From NCBI GenBank assembly GCA_030490835.1, contig CM059971.1:868001-932000 (forward strand): 64,000 bases of DNA, given 5' to 3'. This document shows, in pieces, positions 21,956 through 34,200 of the stretch. The first letter of the stretch is position 1. Every line of letters begins with the position of its first letter. The DNA comes from Annona cherimola (lineage: Eukaryota; Streptophyta; Magnoliopsida; Magnoliales; Annonaceae). The translations under genes and the position numbers were made by a program. The notes beneath the pieces were generated by a model that was given only the letters and a program-made list of their open reading frames with translations, did no database searches and had not been told where the DNA came from.

Positions 21956-24900
21956 CGACCCACGGGCGCGCTACCTACATCGTCGCGGTACCTTACTCCA
22001 GGATCTTTGTAGGTGGTGAAACTCGTGAATGAAACCGAAGTTTCATTGCTTACATGAGCGGAAGCTATTCCTAATTTGTCGAGATATCAACCTGAATTTT
22101 TTTTTCTTCTCTTTAAAAGCCATATTGATTCTATTTTCTTAACAAAAATCCGGCAGCATGCCGTCTGTAGTTAAGACATTTGGGCGATTACAAAACCTGA
22201 TAGACATTACATAATCTAACATTCTCTATAAAATTCATTCACAACTACTTAAATTGATCTAATCTCCCCCTTATAAAATCATACTTCACATAGGAAGCTA
22301 ATTATTACATTTAACATCCATATAAAACTATTCAAATATAATATACTCACATTTATAATAATTACAATCCCATGAATCCAAACTCATCAAAAAGATTAAA
22401 AATCATACCTTTACTGCTCAGCTAGCAGTAAAGGCGCTTCCATAAAATCTGCATCATTTGCACTCACTGATTAGTTGAAAACAATGATTATAAAATACTC
22501 AGTAAGCAAGCATTTAAAAATATGTACTGTTCAAAACCTGTGGCATTAACCAAAATCATAAAACTTTTAAAATCTCATTATGCATGTGTGATGATGAGAT
22601 AAATGCACACACATGCATCCTTTCATGACTTATCCATCGTTTGGCAGATGACACTTATCAAGTGATCACCCGCCCCATACGTCGGATGCACCGACTAGGC
22701 AACGCCAAGGACGGACTACTTATCCAATTACAACCTTGACAAAGCCTCATGCATGAGTTTCATTCACACGTGCGTCATATGCATTTATGACATGAATTGA
22801 GTTTCGCCAACTCAACATGATAACAGAGTTTGTACATGAAATCAAGCTGTAAAAATATTTCAAGTACACATACTTTTTGTAAAACCTGTGCACAAGGAAA
22901 TGACCATCCCTAATTACCTTTTCAATGAGTGTCAATTTAAAGAAATATTTAAATAAAACAAACTCATTAGCAAATAACCTTTCTTGAAATAAAAAGGCAA
23001 GAATAGATTTTTCTTACCATAAAATTTTTTTGAACAAAAAGAATCTTGAAGGGCTTGCTTACCTCTTCTCTTTATCATTCCTTCATTTTTCCTTTATACT
23101 TTCCTTCATCTTTTCTTTACCCCTTCCTATTATAGCCAACAAAGAATATATCTAAGCATTATTTCACCCATCACAAATACTTATTCCATGATTAATTATG
23201 CATCTAACTATATATTTTTTTCAAGACCTTTGGACATGGAGTTCAAGTATTCATGAACTTGAAATCTCCTTATCCAAAGTTCCTACTCTTTTTTACTTTA
23301 ACCACACTTTCAAATTGGATGACTCATAACCTTATAAGTTAACTACCCTTGAAATACCCTTTACACCTAAACTTGAACCGAATATGAAATTTTTTACTTT
23401 CCAAGCTATTTAAACATTCATACCATCTCAAATTTAACACGCATTTGAATAAGCTTATAAATTGCATTAGATTTGCATTTAATACTTAACTAATAATTGT
23501 AATTTAAATTTTCACTTTATACATAACACAATATATAAGCTCAGTATAGCTTCTACCACTATTTATATAACTTAAAGGTCAGTATATTCTATTTTCATTT
23601 TATTTTCATAAAACTCATATCATCAAACAGTAAATCCATTTACTGCAACTTAAATCTCATTTACACATAATAGGCTTACGCACATTGACACATTCATTGG
23701 GTTCCCTATTACTTACATTTCTTCTTTAAAACCTCAATCATATAATTCAGTTTAACTATTTAATAATAATTAAGATCATTTGACGTATTAACTAATAACC
23801 TTATTTTACCCAAAAATATATCTTATTTCCTTCCATTTTATTTAAAATCTTGGTTTAGTCCTTTCAGTATGACTTACACACATCAAAGAATCATCCCACA
23901 CTTGGGCAAACATCTTATCCTCATTTAAAACATCAATCAATGAAATTCAACATAATGACGTCATAAAAATTAAGTTAATTTTAATCTTATAGATCTTTCA
24001 TACTTAGAATTTATAAACTTTAAACTGTATTATATCTGAAATTTTATGTATTATAGGCTATTAAAACCTCTCCATCATTTTGTGTTCAAAAATACACTTA
24101 GATAACTCATATATGCATAAACTTACATTTACTATATAACTTAAAACGAATGGAATAATAGACCTTTCACTCAATATATAAATGACAACATGAGGCCATT
24201 TGAATTTAAGATAGCCTTTTTTTTTTTCACTTCTCTTCAAACCATAACCGTTAAATCTTAAGCACCCATTGAAAAATAACTTAAGTATATATAGTTAATA
24301 ATTACAATTTTGCTTAACCACAACCCATTTGTTATAAATAAATTATATATCAGGCTACTAAAATTAAAATTAATCATTTAGGAGTCATCTTCATCACCCA
24401 TACATTGCCCAACTTTGGCAAATTAGATGACAAGGTTTTAAGCTTTAAAATTAAGGGAGTTTACTCCCTTTCATTTTCACATGATTTATATACAATGAGT
24501 TTAATATTTTTTAACCCTCCAACCATTCATATACATGTCATATAACTGTTACCCATTCATTCATTTTTTTCCATATTTATTTGATACCAAAATTATATAA
24601 AATTCACCCATACACATTTAGTTAAAAGAAATCTCGTGCCTCTATATAAATTTCCCAACTACCCAATCTTCATTTATCATATATGTCTATATTTTTGCTT
24701 CAAGATTTACACATTTTGATCTAAATCCATGTTCGTATATTATTAAATTACTAAACTTATTATTTATAAACAACAAGACATACCCGTAACATATATACCC
24801 ACCTATCTCATTTTTTTTCCACCCATTTCCACATCCGAACGGGTTCAAAATTATTTATAAATCATCCCATACATAAATAGTATAAAAGCCCTTTGCTTAG

Positions 24901-25989
24901 CCTACGTTTTTAGGGCGTCCCCACATTCAAGGTATGATGGAAATTTTGAATTTCCTTTCCTATCCAAGATTATACATGTAATTTTACAAATAATACATCT
25001 CAACATCATTTAAATACATTATATAGCAATTTGGGGCAAAAATATTAAAGCTTTCAACTCTTGAAATTTCGAATTCATGCATAGGATTCAATTTTTCACA
25101 TTCTATATACATTATTTGGCTCCCAAAATGAATATCTACATGAATCTACGAAAACCCCCATGATTCCAACCCATTTTAGGTAGAAATTTCAAAACCCCAA
25201 GTCACCGTAGCTATGGATTCGAATTTCCTCCTCTTTTCTTACAATTTCTCCATTTATTCTTATAGATCTACCCATATTAAACAAAAACCCCATGATTTTT
25301 TTCATGATTGGAAAGAAATTTTGAAAATAAACAAAACCCATCTCTCTCTCTTACCTCCGGTCACCAACGACAGTTGGACAGTGACGACGATGGCAGCGGC
25401 GACGGGCAGCAACGGCGGCTGGCTCCTCCCTTCTCTCCCTCCTCTCCTTCCCTTCTCCTCCTCCTATTTCTTTTTTTTTTCTCCTCTCCTCTCCCCTACT
25501 CGTTCTCTTTTCCTCTCTATTCGTGCGTGGGAGAAAAGGGGCTGCCTTTTCGGTGGCCCCACTTAAGGTAGTCCGTAGGTACACACGTGCGTCTACCCCT
25601 CATACTATTTTTTTTATTTTTTATAAATATCCATATTAAATATATATCATAAATCATAATATTTTTAATTTTATAACTTATACCCGCCATATGCATTTAA
25701 ACCATTAAACCATAGTCATTCACTAATTTTTAAATCCATTAATCACTTAAATTAAACCATTTGACTGAAATTCATTAATTAATCTAAAATTAAATAATAC
25801 ATTTTATTATTATTCCATTCAACATTAACACACTAACACATCATTATTTATTTATTAATTCTCCATTTTCTTATTTTATAATTTTAGGCCATTAATAAAA
25901 TTCAAATTTTGTTAATTTCATGGCCCAAAATTTTCATTTATATCCTCCACGTACTTATGGGTTGTAATATAAAAATTGCAGGTATTACA
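21956..25989 (-). mobile_element. Solo LTR (4.03 kb) with perfect ATAAA TSD
   Basis: It reads TGTAACGCCCCGACCC at 21956 and ends GGTATTACA at 25989. ATAAA precedes it (21951-21955) and follows it (25990-25994). On the minus strand the 5' end is at 25989, with a C/T-rich (here) leader at about 25340-25560 and the CTGATTAGTTGAAAACAATG-type 3' region near 22460. It is homologous to 15615-20219. No internal coding region or tRNA primer site. The single 5-bp duplication and TG..CA ends make a solo LTR the best reading; a non-autonomous large derivative is the alternative. Ty3/Gypsy origin is inferred. Confidence 0.88.
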
Positions 25990-26149
25990 ATAAACTACAT
26001 GAATGTCAAACATACAAAATGCATAAGTTTAAATCAATTCCAAAAATCATATATATTTAGTTTATTTAAATCTAAATTATAGTTTTATATCAAAAATTTT
26101 CATTGAACTTTAAATTTGATAGGACTTTATTTAGAGGTATTCTATAACA

Positions 26150-27190
26150 TGGAGATTTTCTATAAATTTTTAATTCAATGTAAATATTTATTAAACTGAT
26201 AATTTTTCATTGATTTCACTTGAAGTAAATAATTTTTTATTTTTATTTTAAATTTATTAGTTCTAGTAACAATAAATCACAATTAGTATATTAATATGTT
26301 AAATTTGTAATATAAACTGTAATAATATTCTTATATAATTTTAACAAATTTTATTATAAAATTTCTATTAAATGTAGTTATTTACTAAATTGATTATTTA
26401 ACCAATCCCAAAAAGTAACATATATTTATATATTAAATCTAAATTACAGTTATATATAATTTATTACAATTTAGTTTTACAGCGTCATATATATAATAAT
26501 TTTTATAGTTTTATATATTTAAGTAAATTTTGATTTCATTTAATTTAAATTAGTAAATATTTTTAATTATAAATTTATATATTTATTTGGTTTTAAAATT
26601 ATTTAAAGGTTTGCGTAGTTCTGAAATGAATTATTAATTATATATTTTTTGCAAAATACATAAATTAGGTAAAATATATATTTCTATATATTTTTTGTCC
26701 AATGTAAATATTTATTAAATTGTTTGTTTACATTGATTTCACTTGAAGTCAATAAATTTGTATTTTTAGTTTAAATTAATTAATTACAGTAACAATAAAT
26801 TACAATTAGGATTCTTAATACTTTAAATTTATAATATAAACCGTAATAATATTATTTTATAAGTTTAAGAAATTTTGTTATAAAATTTCTATTAAATATA
26901 ATTATTTGCAAATTTGATGATTTAACTAATCCCAAAAAGTAATGTATATTTACATATTAAATCTAAGTCACAGTTATATATAATTTATCAGAATTTTGGT
27001 TCTAAGCGTCATATATATAATATTTTTTACTATTTTATATCTTTATGTAAATTTCTATTTCATTTAATCGAGTGGAGTTAATATTTTTAATTATACCTTT
27101 ATTTATTTATTTAGTTCTAAAATTATTTAGTCCTTGAATAAATATTTAAGTATACATATATTTTGCAAAATACTCAAAATAGGTAAAAAA
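26150..27190. repeat. Two tandem ~523-bp AT-rich repeats
   Basis: The anchor CATTGATTTCACTTGAAG occurs at 26208 and 26731. Homology continues through AACAATAAATCACAATTAG, CCAATCCCAAAAAGTAA, TTACAGTTATATATAATTTAT and GCGTCATATATATAAT, in the same order. The units differ by many substitutions, so the duplication is old. They lead directly into the GGTTAGA repeats and may belong to the same element. Confidence 0.8.
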
Positions 27191-27205
27191 ATTCATAAAT
27201 TATAA

Positions 27206-28372
27206 AAAATTTAGATGTTGTTAGATAGGTTTAGATGCAGTTAGACACAATTAGATATGGTTAGGCACGGGTAGACGCAGTTAGATTAGGGTGATTTCAT
27301 CAAATCGTATTATTTAGGTTTCAAATTCCATTGTTAAGATATAAATGACCTTATAAGAGAGCCTAGGATCATATTACAGGTGTTAAATTAGGATTAGCTT
27401 TCTAATTTCAAAAATTAGATGTAGTTAGATATGGTTAGATGCGATTAGACACGGTTAGATGAGGTTAGACACGGTTAGATACAGTTAGACACAGTTAGAT
27501 TAGGATGATTTCATTAAATCATATATTTGGGTTTTAAATTCCATTATTAAGGTATAAATAACCTTATAAGAGGCTTAAAATCATATTACAAGTGTTAAAT
27601 TAGGATTAATTTATTAATTTAAAAAATTAGATGCGGTTAGATGTGGTTAGACACGATTAGACATGGTTAGACATAGTTAGATGCGGTTAAGCATAGTTAG
27701 ACGCGGTTAGATACCGTTAGATTATGGTGATTTCATTAAATTATTTATTTGGGTTTTAAACTCCGTTGTTAAGGTATAAATGACCTTATAAGGGGCATAG
27801 GATCATATTATAACTGTTAAATTAGGATTAACTTATTAATTTCAAAAATTAAATGCGGTTAGATGTTGTTAGATACAGTTAGATGCAGTTAGACACGATT
27901 AAACATGGTTAGACACGGTTAGATGCAGTTAGATGCAGTTAGATGCAGTTAGACGCAGTTAGACACAGTTAGATGAGGGTAATTTCATTAAATCATATTA
28001 TTTGGGTTTCAAATTCCGTTGTAAAAGTATAAATGATCTTTTAAGGAGCCTAGGATCATATTACAAGTGTTAAATTAGGATTAACTTACTAATTTCAAAA
28101 ATTAGATGCAACTAGATGCGGTTAGATACGATTAGATGAGGTTAGACGCGGTTAGACACGGTTAGACGTAGTTAGATTAGAATGATTTCATTAAATTATA
28201 TTATCTGGTTTCAAATTCCATTGTTAAGATAAAAATGACCTTATAAAGGGTCTAGGATCATATTACAGGTGTTAAATTATTATTAACTTATTAATTTCGA
28301 AAATTAGATGCGGTTATATACGGTTAAATATGGTTGGATGCGGTTAGACACGGTTAGATTCTATTATATTCA
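27206..28372 (+). repeat. Composite tandem array: ~10-bp GGTTAGAYRC motifs inside ~200-250-bp units
   Basis: The higher-order unit begins AAAATTAGATG at about 27413, 27622, 27842, 28094 and 28300 (spacings about 209, 220, 252, 206), with a further partial unit before 27413. Each has a constant part (TTTCATTAAATCATAT, GGTATAAATGACCTTATAAG, GGATCATATTACA, TTAAATTAGGATTAACTTA) and a variable run of 4-11 decamers such as GCGGTTAGAC. Unit length varies with decamer number. No coding. A single reversed unit is at about 7600-7900. Confidence 0.88.
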
Positions 28373-28949
28373 GAAAATAAAAAATATTAATAAATTTTCA
28401 AAAAATCAAGAAAAATAAAAGAAATTGTTATTCTTGAGAATACCTTAATTACATTAACTTTAAATAACATAACATAACTCCTAATAAAAATTATATTTTC
28501 CAACTTTACCAATTATAATGAAATTTTATTAAAAAATTATTTTTTGTACACTAATATTTTTAAAAATTGTCAAATAATAAAAAAATTATGCTTACATACA
28601 TTTTAGTAGTTGATCTATCAAATGAATGAAATAGATTGAGATTTTATATGTATATAATACACAATTTATCAAAAAAATCAAATATACTTACGTTTTTAAA
28701 CAAATATACTCATGCTGAAAAATTACCACATTACCCTCGCTTCCTTTTTTTCTCATGGGAAGCACTTCCCATAGGGTAGGGCTCATAAAAGAAATAATGT
28801 TCAAATGTTACGGGTATAAGAGGAATTTTTCCCTATAATAATCATATATATACTATCATAAAGCGTAGCCTAATTCTAAAGTGGTCTTATAAAATTTATG
28901 TGCCTAAATTATTTAATAGACTATAAATCTTCCATGCATAGAAATTTTA
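28373..28949 (+). other. Right flank of the GGTTAGA repeat element
   Basis: 28373-28740 is AT-rich and is the reverse complement of about 7255-7600, so it belongs to the same repeat element. The shared part runs to about 28795 (GGGAAGCACTTCCCATAGGG). The rest is AT-rich spacer without a gene. Confidence 0.55.
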
Positions 28950-29836
28950 TGCAACACCCTAATCCACTAGCACATCATAGCATAAAACCTTACTCTGTGG
29001 ATCTTTTTAAGTGGTGAAACTTTTGAATATAACTAAATTTCCGTCTTTATTCAACTGGAAGCGTATCTAATGCATTTGAAAAATTTGTCTAGAACTTTTT
29101 AATCATTTTAAGCCTATCTTAGTTTCAATCAAAATATGTTTTGGTTCTAATTTCTTAACTAAAATCAGGCAATATGTTATCTGTATTTAGGACATTTGAA
29201 TAAGACAAAACTTATTAGTCAATAAATAGACGAATATTTTCTACTAAATTCATTTGCATCTACTTAGATTTGTCTAATCCCTTGTTCTAAAAAATGTCTA
29301 ATCCCACACTTATGCAATCATGCCTCAAATGAGAAACTAATCACTATATCATTTAATATCAACATAACATATTTAAACTTAATATATAATCAAAATTTTA
29401 ATTTAAGTAATTACAACCTAAGGCCTCAAAATACTTCAAAAACATTAAAAGTCATATCTTCACTGCTTTAGGAGCATCAAAGACTCTTTTTTTTTTATCA
29501 AACTGTATCATATGCATCCACTATTTAGTTAAAAGACAATGAGCATAGAATACTTCGTACGCAAGTATTAGTTGAAAATGTAAAATTCTTAAGTTTTTAT
29601 TATGCTAATAATGAAATGAGTGTAGACACATGCATCATTCAATAAACTATTCTCTATTTGGTAGATGACATTTGCTAAGTAATTATTCACCCATAAAAAT
29701 ATTTTTATTGAAAGGCATTATGCGCCCTGATGAGGCTACATTAAGAACCGACAATCTATCAAACTACAACCTTGACAAGCCATTTTAATTCTATTTTCAT
29801 GTATGAATTCCATTCACACATGCATCATATGTATTC
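28950..29836 (-). mobile_element. Old, diverged fragment of the long LTR family
   Basis: It starts TGCAACACCCTAATCC and follows 21956-22830 in order: GGATCTTT...GTGGTGAAACT, ACTGGAAGCG, AAAATCAGGCAATATG, TTAGTTAAAAGACAATGAGCA, ATTATTCACCC, CTACAACCTTGACAAGCC and CATGTATGAATTCCATTCACACATG. Divergence is much greater than between the two long copies. Only the LTR 3' part is present. It ends where unrelated coding-like DNA begins. Confidence 0.7.
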
Positions 29837-30540
29837 CATAATCTTCACCTTTGTCTCTTTTTGAATTGCATAAATGTCGAAATAGTCATTGGCCTTAATG
29901 ACCCAAGCGCCCGGATCTCCTCGAACAAAAATTACAGGAAAACTGCACCTTGTTGTCTCGCCAAGTCTCCTCCCAAAACCCGTGATGTATTCGTCCTCAG
30001 ATTGCATCCCTCCCCTGCTCAATACGAGCATTGTGGCCTCCATCGTACCTAGGCACAAAACCTCCATCCACGTTCAATTGCCACGGCTGCAATTTTAATC
30101 CCATGCTTTCTTGTGATTGGACAACGGCGGTTGAAATCCATCTACAAGAAAACCAGGCATCCTTTGGCTGACTTCATCCCTTTGAAAACCTTTCAATGTG
30201 ATCAACCTCTCCAACGCCTCTCACCATTGTGTACAAGAGAATGACATTGGAAAAGAAAGGAAATTTGTAAAACGGAACAAGCTCACGAAGATCTTCTTCA
30301 AAAACAAATGGCGGGTAACTTCCACCTTTTATATCAACATCACCAACTAACCAAGTTATTCTCCGGCTGCACAACTGATATCCGACTATCACATGTCTTC
30401 ACACTAGCTGATTAGGATTCCTAATACCAGACTGGATGTCTGAGGCTTTAAGCTTAAGACCCTGGGCCTGCGTCCATACTGTTCAATCTGTTGCTCTTGA
30501 ACTGTTTGATTCTGTTCCCAAACAGCTGCAGTCTCAGCCT
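29837..30540 (-). pseudogene. Unrecognised minus-strand gene relic
   Basis: On the minus strand, two open stretches look protein-like. About 30392-30174 includes GDVDIKGGSYPPFVFEED and FYKFPFFSNVILLYTMVRG, then FSKG and a frame change to PGFLVDGFQPPLSNHKKAWD. About 30067-29825 includes SEDEYITGFGRRLGETTRC and FVRGDPGAWVIKANDYF. Stops and frame changes separate them, and composition is more balanced than the neighbours. I do not recognise the family. The Copia element is inserted just to the right (CTTCT at 30541), perhaps within this former gene or its flank. Confidence 0.4.
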
Positions 30541-30545
30541 CTTCT

Positions 30546-31174
30546 TGTTGGGTGGGTTCCTCCCACGTGAAGTCAAAAGTGGGGGGCCCCACCCATTTGG
30601 CATTATTGATAATGCCTCACCCACTCTTGTCCCCTTGCCACCTTTTGCTTTCGGCGCATGTGAGAGTATCTCTCTCTCCTCTCCTCTCAGCGTCTCCTCT
30701 CTCGGCAGCGACATTCATTCGATACAGAGAGTTTTTCTCTCCGTTTTCGATTTTCAGAGAAGCAGCGGCAGCAGTAGCTCCGACGCACGAAAGAGGATTT
30801 TATCCTCAAATGCTCAAGGCTTCTACGGCAGTCATCTCTTCCGGCCATTAAGAGAGAAAATTCTGCGTCATCTCAGATTTGGTGAGATCTATCCTGGTTA
30901 TTTTCTGTATTGAAATCCATCCTTATTGTGATGATGAAATCCTCTAGTTTTGACTAGAGAAGACATTGAGTTGTAATCCCATTATTTTATAGTGGAAGAT
31001 TTACCTGGACTGGGTCCCGTGGTTTTTCTCCTTTGGTAAAAAGGGGTTTTCCACGTAAAAATTGTGGTGTGTTTTTTCCGTGGTTTGATTGCTTATTATT
31101 TGCAATATTTATTGTCTGTGATTAATCATTCCTATTTAATCTACACAAGAAGGGGATAGCCTAAAATCCCAACA
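30546..31174 (+). repeat. Copia 5' LTR (629 bp)
   Basis: It begins TGTTGGGTGGG and ends CCTAAAATCCCAACA. A C/T-rich segment lies at about 30665-30710. TATTTTATAGTGG near 30982 is the only TATA-like element. Short palindromes (GGGGGGCCCC near 30580; GGCATTATTGATAATGCC at 30598) are present in both LTRs. Confidence 0.96.
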
Positions 31175-31176
31175 AG

Positions 31177-31188
31177 TGGTATCAGAGC
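31177..31188 (+). other. Primer-binding site (initiator tRNA-Met)
   Basis: TGGTATCAGAGC starts two bases after the 5' LTR. It is the usual plant Copia site complementary to the 3' end of initiator tRNA-Met and primes minus-strand DNA synthesis. Confidence 0.95.
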
Positions 31189-31222
31189 GAGGTTTTAGTA
31201 ATCTTGTGCCTTGTGTTGAACG

Positions 31223-34200
31223 ATGGAGGTTAATACAAGTAGAATGATTAATTTGAATGGTTCAAATTATCATGTGTGGAAGGGAAAAATGGAAGACCTG
31301 CTATATGTCAAAGATTTTTATTTGCCTGTGTTTGCGGAACAAAAACCCGTAGAAAAAACTGATGCTGAATGGACTTTACTTCATCGTCAAGTATGTGGGT
31401 ATATCAGGCAGTGGGTGGATGATAATGTTTTAAACCATGTCAGTGAAGAAACAAATGCACGTTCTTTATGGGACAGGCTTGAACAGCTGTATGCTCGAAA
31501 AATCGGGAACAACAAGTTGTTTCTAATAAAGAAGTTGATGGGCTTGAAATACAGGGATGAAACTCCTTTATCAGATCACTTGAATGCTTACCAGGGAATT
31601 CTTAATCAGTTGGCCGGGATGAATATCAAGTTTGAAGATGAGGTGCAGGGGTTATGGCTTCTAGGCACATTGCCGGACTCGTGGGAGACGTTTAGAATGT
31701 CGGTATCTAACTCAGCTCCAAATGGCATAGTCACTATGGACTTGGCTAAGAGTAGTGTTTTAAATGAAGAGATGAGAAGAAAGTCACAGGGTCCGTCACA
31801 GTCAGATGTCTTAGTCATGGAAAAGAGGGGGAGGAGCAAGAGTAAAGGTCCGATGAACAGAGACAGAAGCAAAAGCAAGTCAAACAGGTTTGCCAATGTT
31901 GAATGTTATCACTGTGGTAAAAAGGGGCATATAAAGAAGTATTGTCGACAACTCAAAAGAGACTACAAAAATGAAAAAGGGACAGTAAAGGAAACTGATG
32001 ATAGTCATGATGTTGATAGAGTTTCTGCCATCACAGATGACTTCCTTGTTGTGTATGATGATGATGTTGTCAACCTTGCATGCCATGACACCAGTTGGGT
32101 GATTGATAGCGGTGCCTCCATTCATGCTACATCACGAAGAGACTTCTTTACATCTTATACATCCGGAGACTTTGGGAATGTTAAGATGGGTAACAATGGT
32201 GTAGCTAAAGCCGTAGGCATGGGAGATGTGAGCTTGGAGACCAACAATGGTACGATGTTGCTTTTGAAAAATGTTAAACATATTCCTGATATTCGCTTGA
32301 ATTTGATTTCAGCAGGTAAACTTGATGATGAGGGGTTTTGCAACACCTTCAATGATGGTCATTGGAAGCTTACTAAAGGTTCTATGATTGTGGCTAGAGG
32401 CAAGAAGTGCTCCTCATTGTACTTCATGCAGGCAAAGGTTTCTTCTTGTATTATCAATGCAATGGAGAATGAAAGTACAACAGAGCTATGGCATAAAAGA
32501 CTATGTCACATGAGTGAGAAGGGTTTGATGGTTTTGGCAAAGAAAAATCTTCTTTCTAGATTGAAGAATACAGCATTGAAGAAATGTGCTCATTGCTTGG
32601 CAGGGAAGCAAAACAGAGTTGCCTTTAAAATATCCCCTCCTTCAAGACAGCCGGGTATACTTGATTTAGTATATTCTGATGTTTGTGGTCCCATGAAAGT
32701 AAAAACACTTGGTGGTGCTCTCTATTTTGTGACTTTTATAGATGATCATTCAAGGAAGTTATGGGTCTATACCTTGAAGACAAAAGACCAAGTGTTAGAT
32801 GTGTTTAAACAGTTTCAGACCTCAGTTGAGAGACAGACTGGGAAGAAGTTAAAGTGTATCAGAACTGATAATGGAGGTGAGTATTGTGGTCCTTTTGATG
32901 AATATTGCAAACAGCTGGGTATTAGGCATCAAAGGACACCTCCGAAGACTCCTCAGTTAAATGGGCTAGCTGAGAAGATGAACAGAACACTAGTTGAAAG
33001 GGTAAGATGTTTGCTTTCATATGCACAGTTGCCAGGATCTTTTTGGGGTGAGGCTTTGAGTACCGTTGTACATGTGTTAAATCTCACGCCTTGTGTTCCT
33101 TTAAATTTTGATGTTCCAAACAGAGTTTGGTTGGGAAAAGATGTATCCTATAGTCACTTGCGTGTCTTTGGATGTAAGGCCTTTGTGCATATTCCCAAAG
33201 ATGAGAGGTCTAAACTTGATGTCAAGACAAGACAGTGTGTATTTATCGGCTATGGCCAAGATGATTTTGGTTACAGGTTTTATGATCCGGTACAGAAAAA
33301 GCTTGTAAGAAGCCGAGATGTTATGTTTATGGAAGACCAAACCATACAAGATATTGAGAAAACAGTTAAAACGGTTTCTCAATATTATGATAATTTAACA
33401 GACTTGGATCCAGTTCCTTTGACACATGTGCCAATACAGGTTAGAGATGAAGTTCAAGATGACCAGGATGGTACAGTTGATGTTGATACTCATACACAGG
33501 TTGAGATTAATGATGGCATTGTTGAGCAGTCACCAGTACCAGAAGTTCCACCAGATGTTCCACTCAGGAGGTCTACTAGAGATCGTCATCCTTCTACACG
33601 ATATTCTGTTGATGAATATGTGTTACTGACTGACGGGGGAGAGCCCGAATGTTATGCAGAAGCCATAGAAGATGAACATAAGAAGGAGTGGGTTGAAGCC
33701 ATGCGAGATGAGATGAAGTCACTGCATGAAAATCATACATTTGAGTTGGTAAAGTTGCCTATGGGCAAAAGAGCTTTGAAGAACAAGTGGGTATACAGAG
33801 TGAAGCAAGAACAAGTTACCACACAACCTCGATACAAAGCTAGATTGGTCGTCAAGGGATTCAATCAAAAGAAAGGTATTGATTTTGATGAGATTTTTTC
33901 TCCAGTTGTTAAAATGTCATCTATTCGTGTGGTTTTGGGTCTAGCAGCTAGTCTTGATTTGGAGATTGAACAAATGGATGTAAAGACTGCTTTTCTTCAT
34001 GGTGAACTAGACAAGGAAATTTATATGGAGCAGCCAGAGGGTTTCGTGGTAAAAGGAAAAGAGGATCATGTGTGCAAGCTGAGAAAAAGCCTTTATGGCT
34101 TGAAGCAAGCACCAAGACAATGGTATAAGAAGTTTGAGTCAGTTATGGAGAAACATGGCTATCGAAAAACAACTTCTGATCATTGTGTCTTTGTGCAGAA

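Noticed and set aside
27206..28372. CRISPR array or telomeric repeat
   Set aside because: Repeats are directly adjacent or imperfect without unique spacers, in a plant genome. The motif GGTTAGAYRC is not the plant telomere repeat TTTAGGG.
14764..30392. Relationship between the hemopexin-like relic (15050) and the unknown relic (30000), both with a TACGATGG(T/A)GG stretch
   Set aside because: The shared string is short and the flanking peptides do not align.
30491..30913. Open frames inside the Copia LTRs (also 35160-35563)
   Set aside because: The same frames occur in both LTRs only because the LTRs are identical. There is no known LTR-encoded protein in this family.
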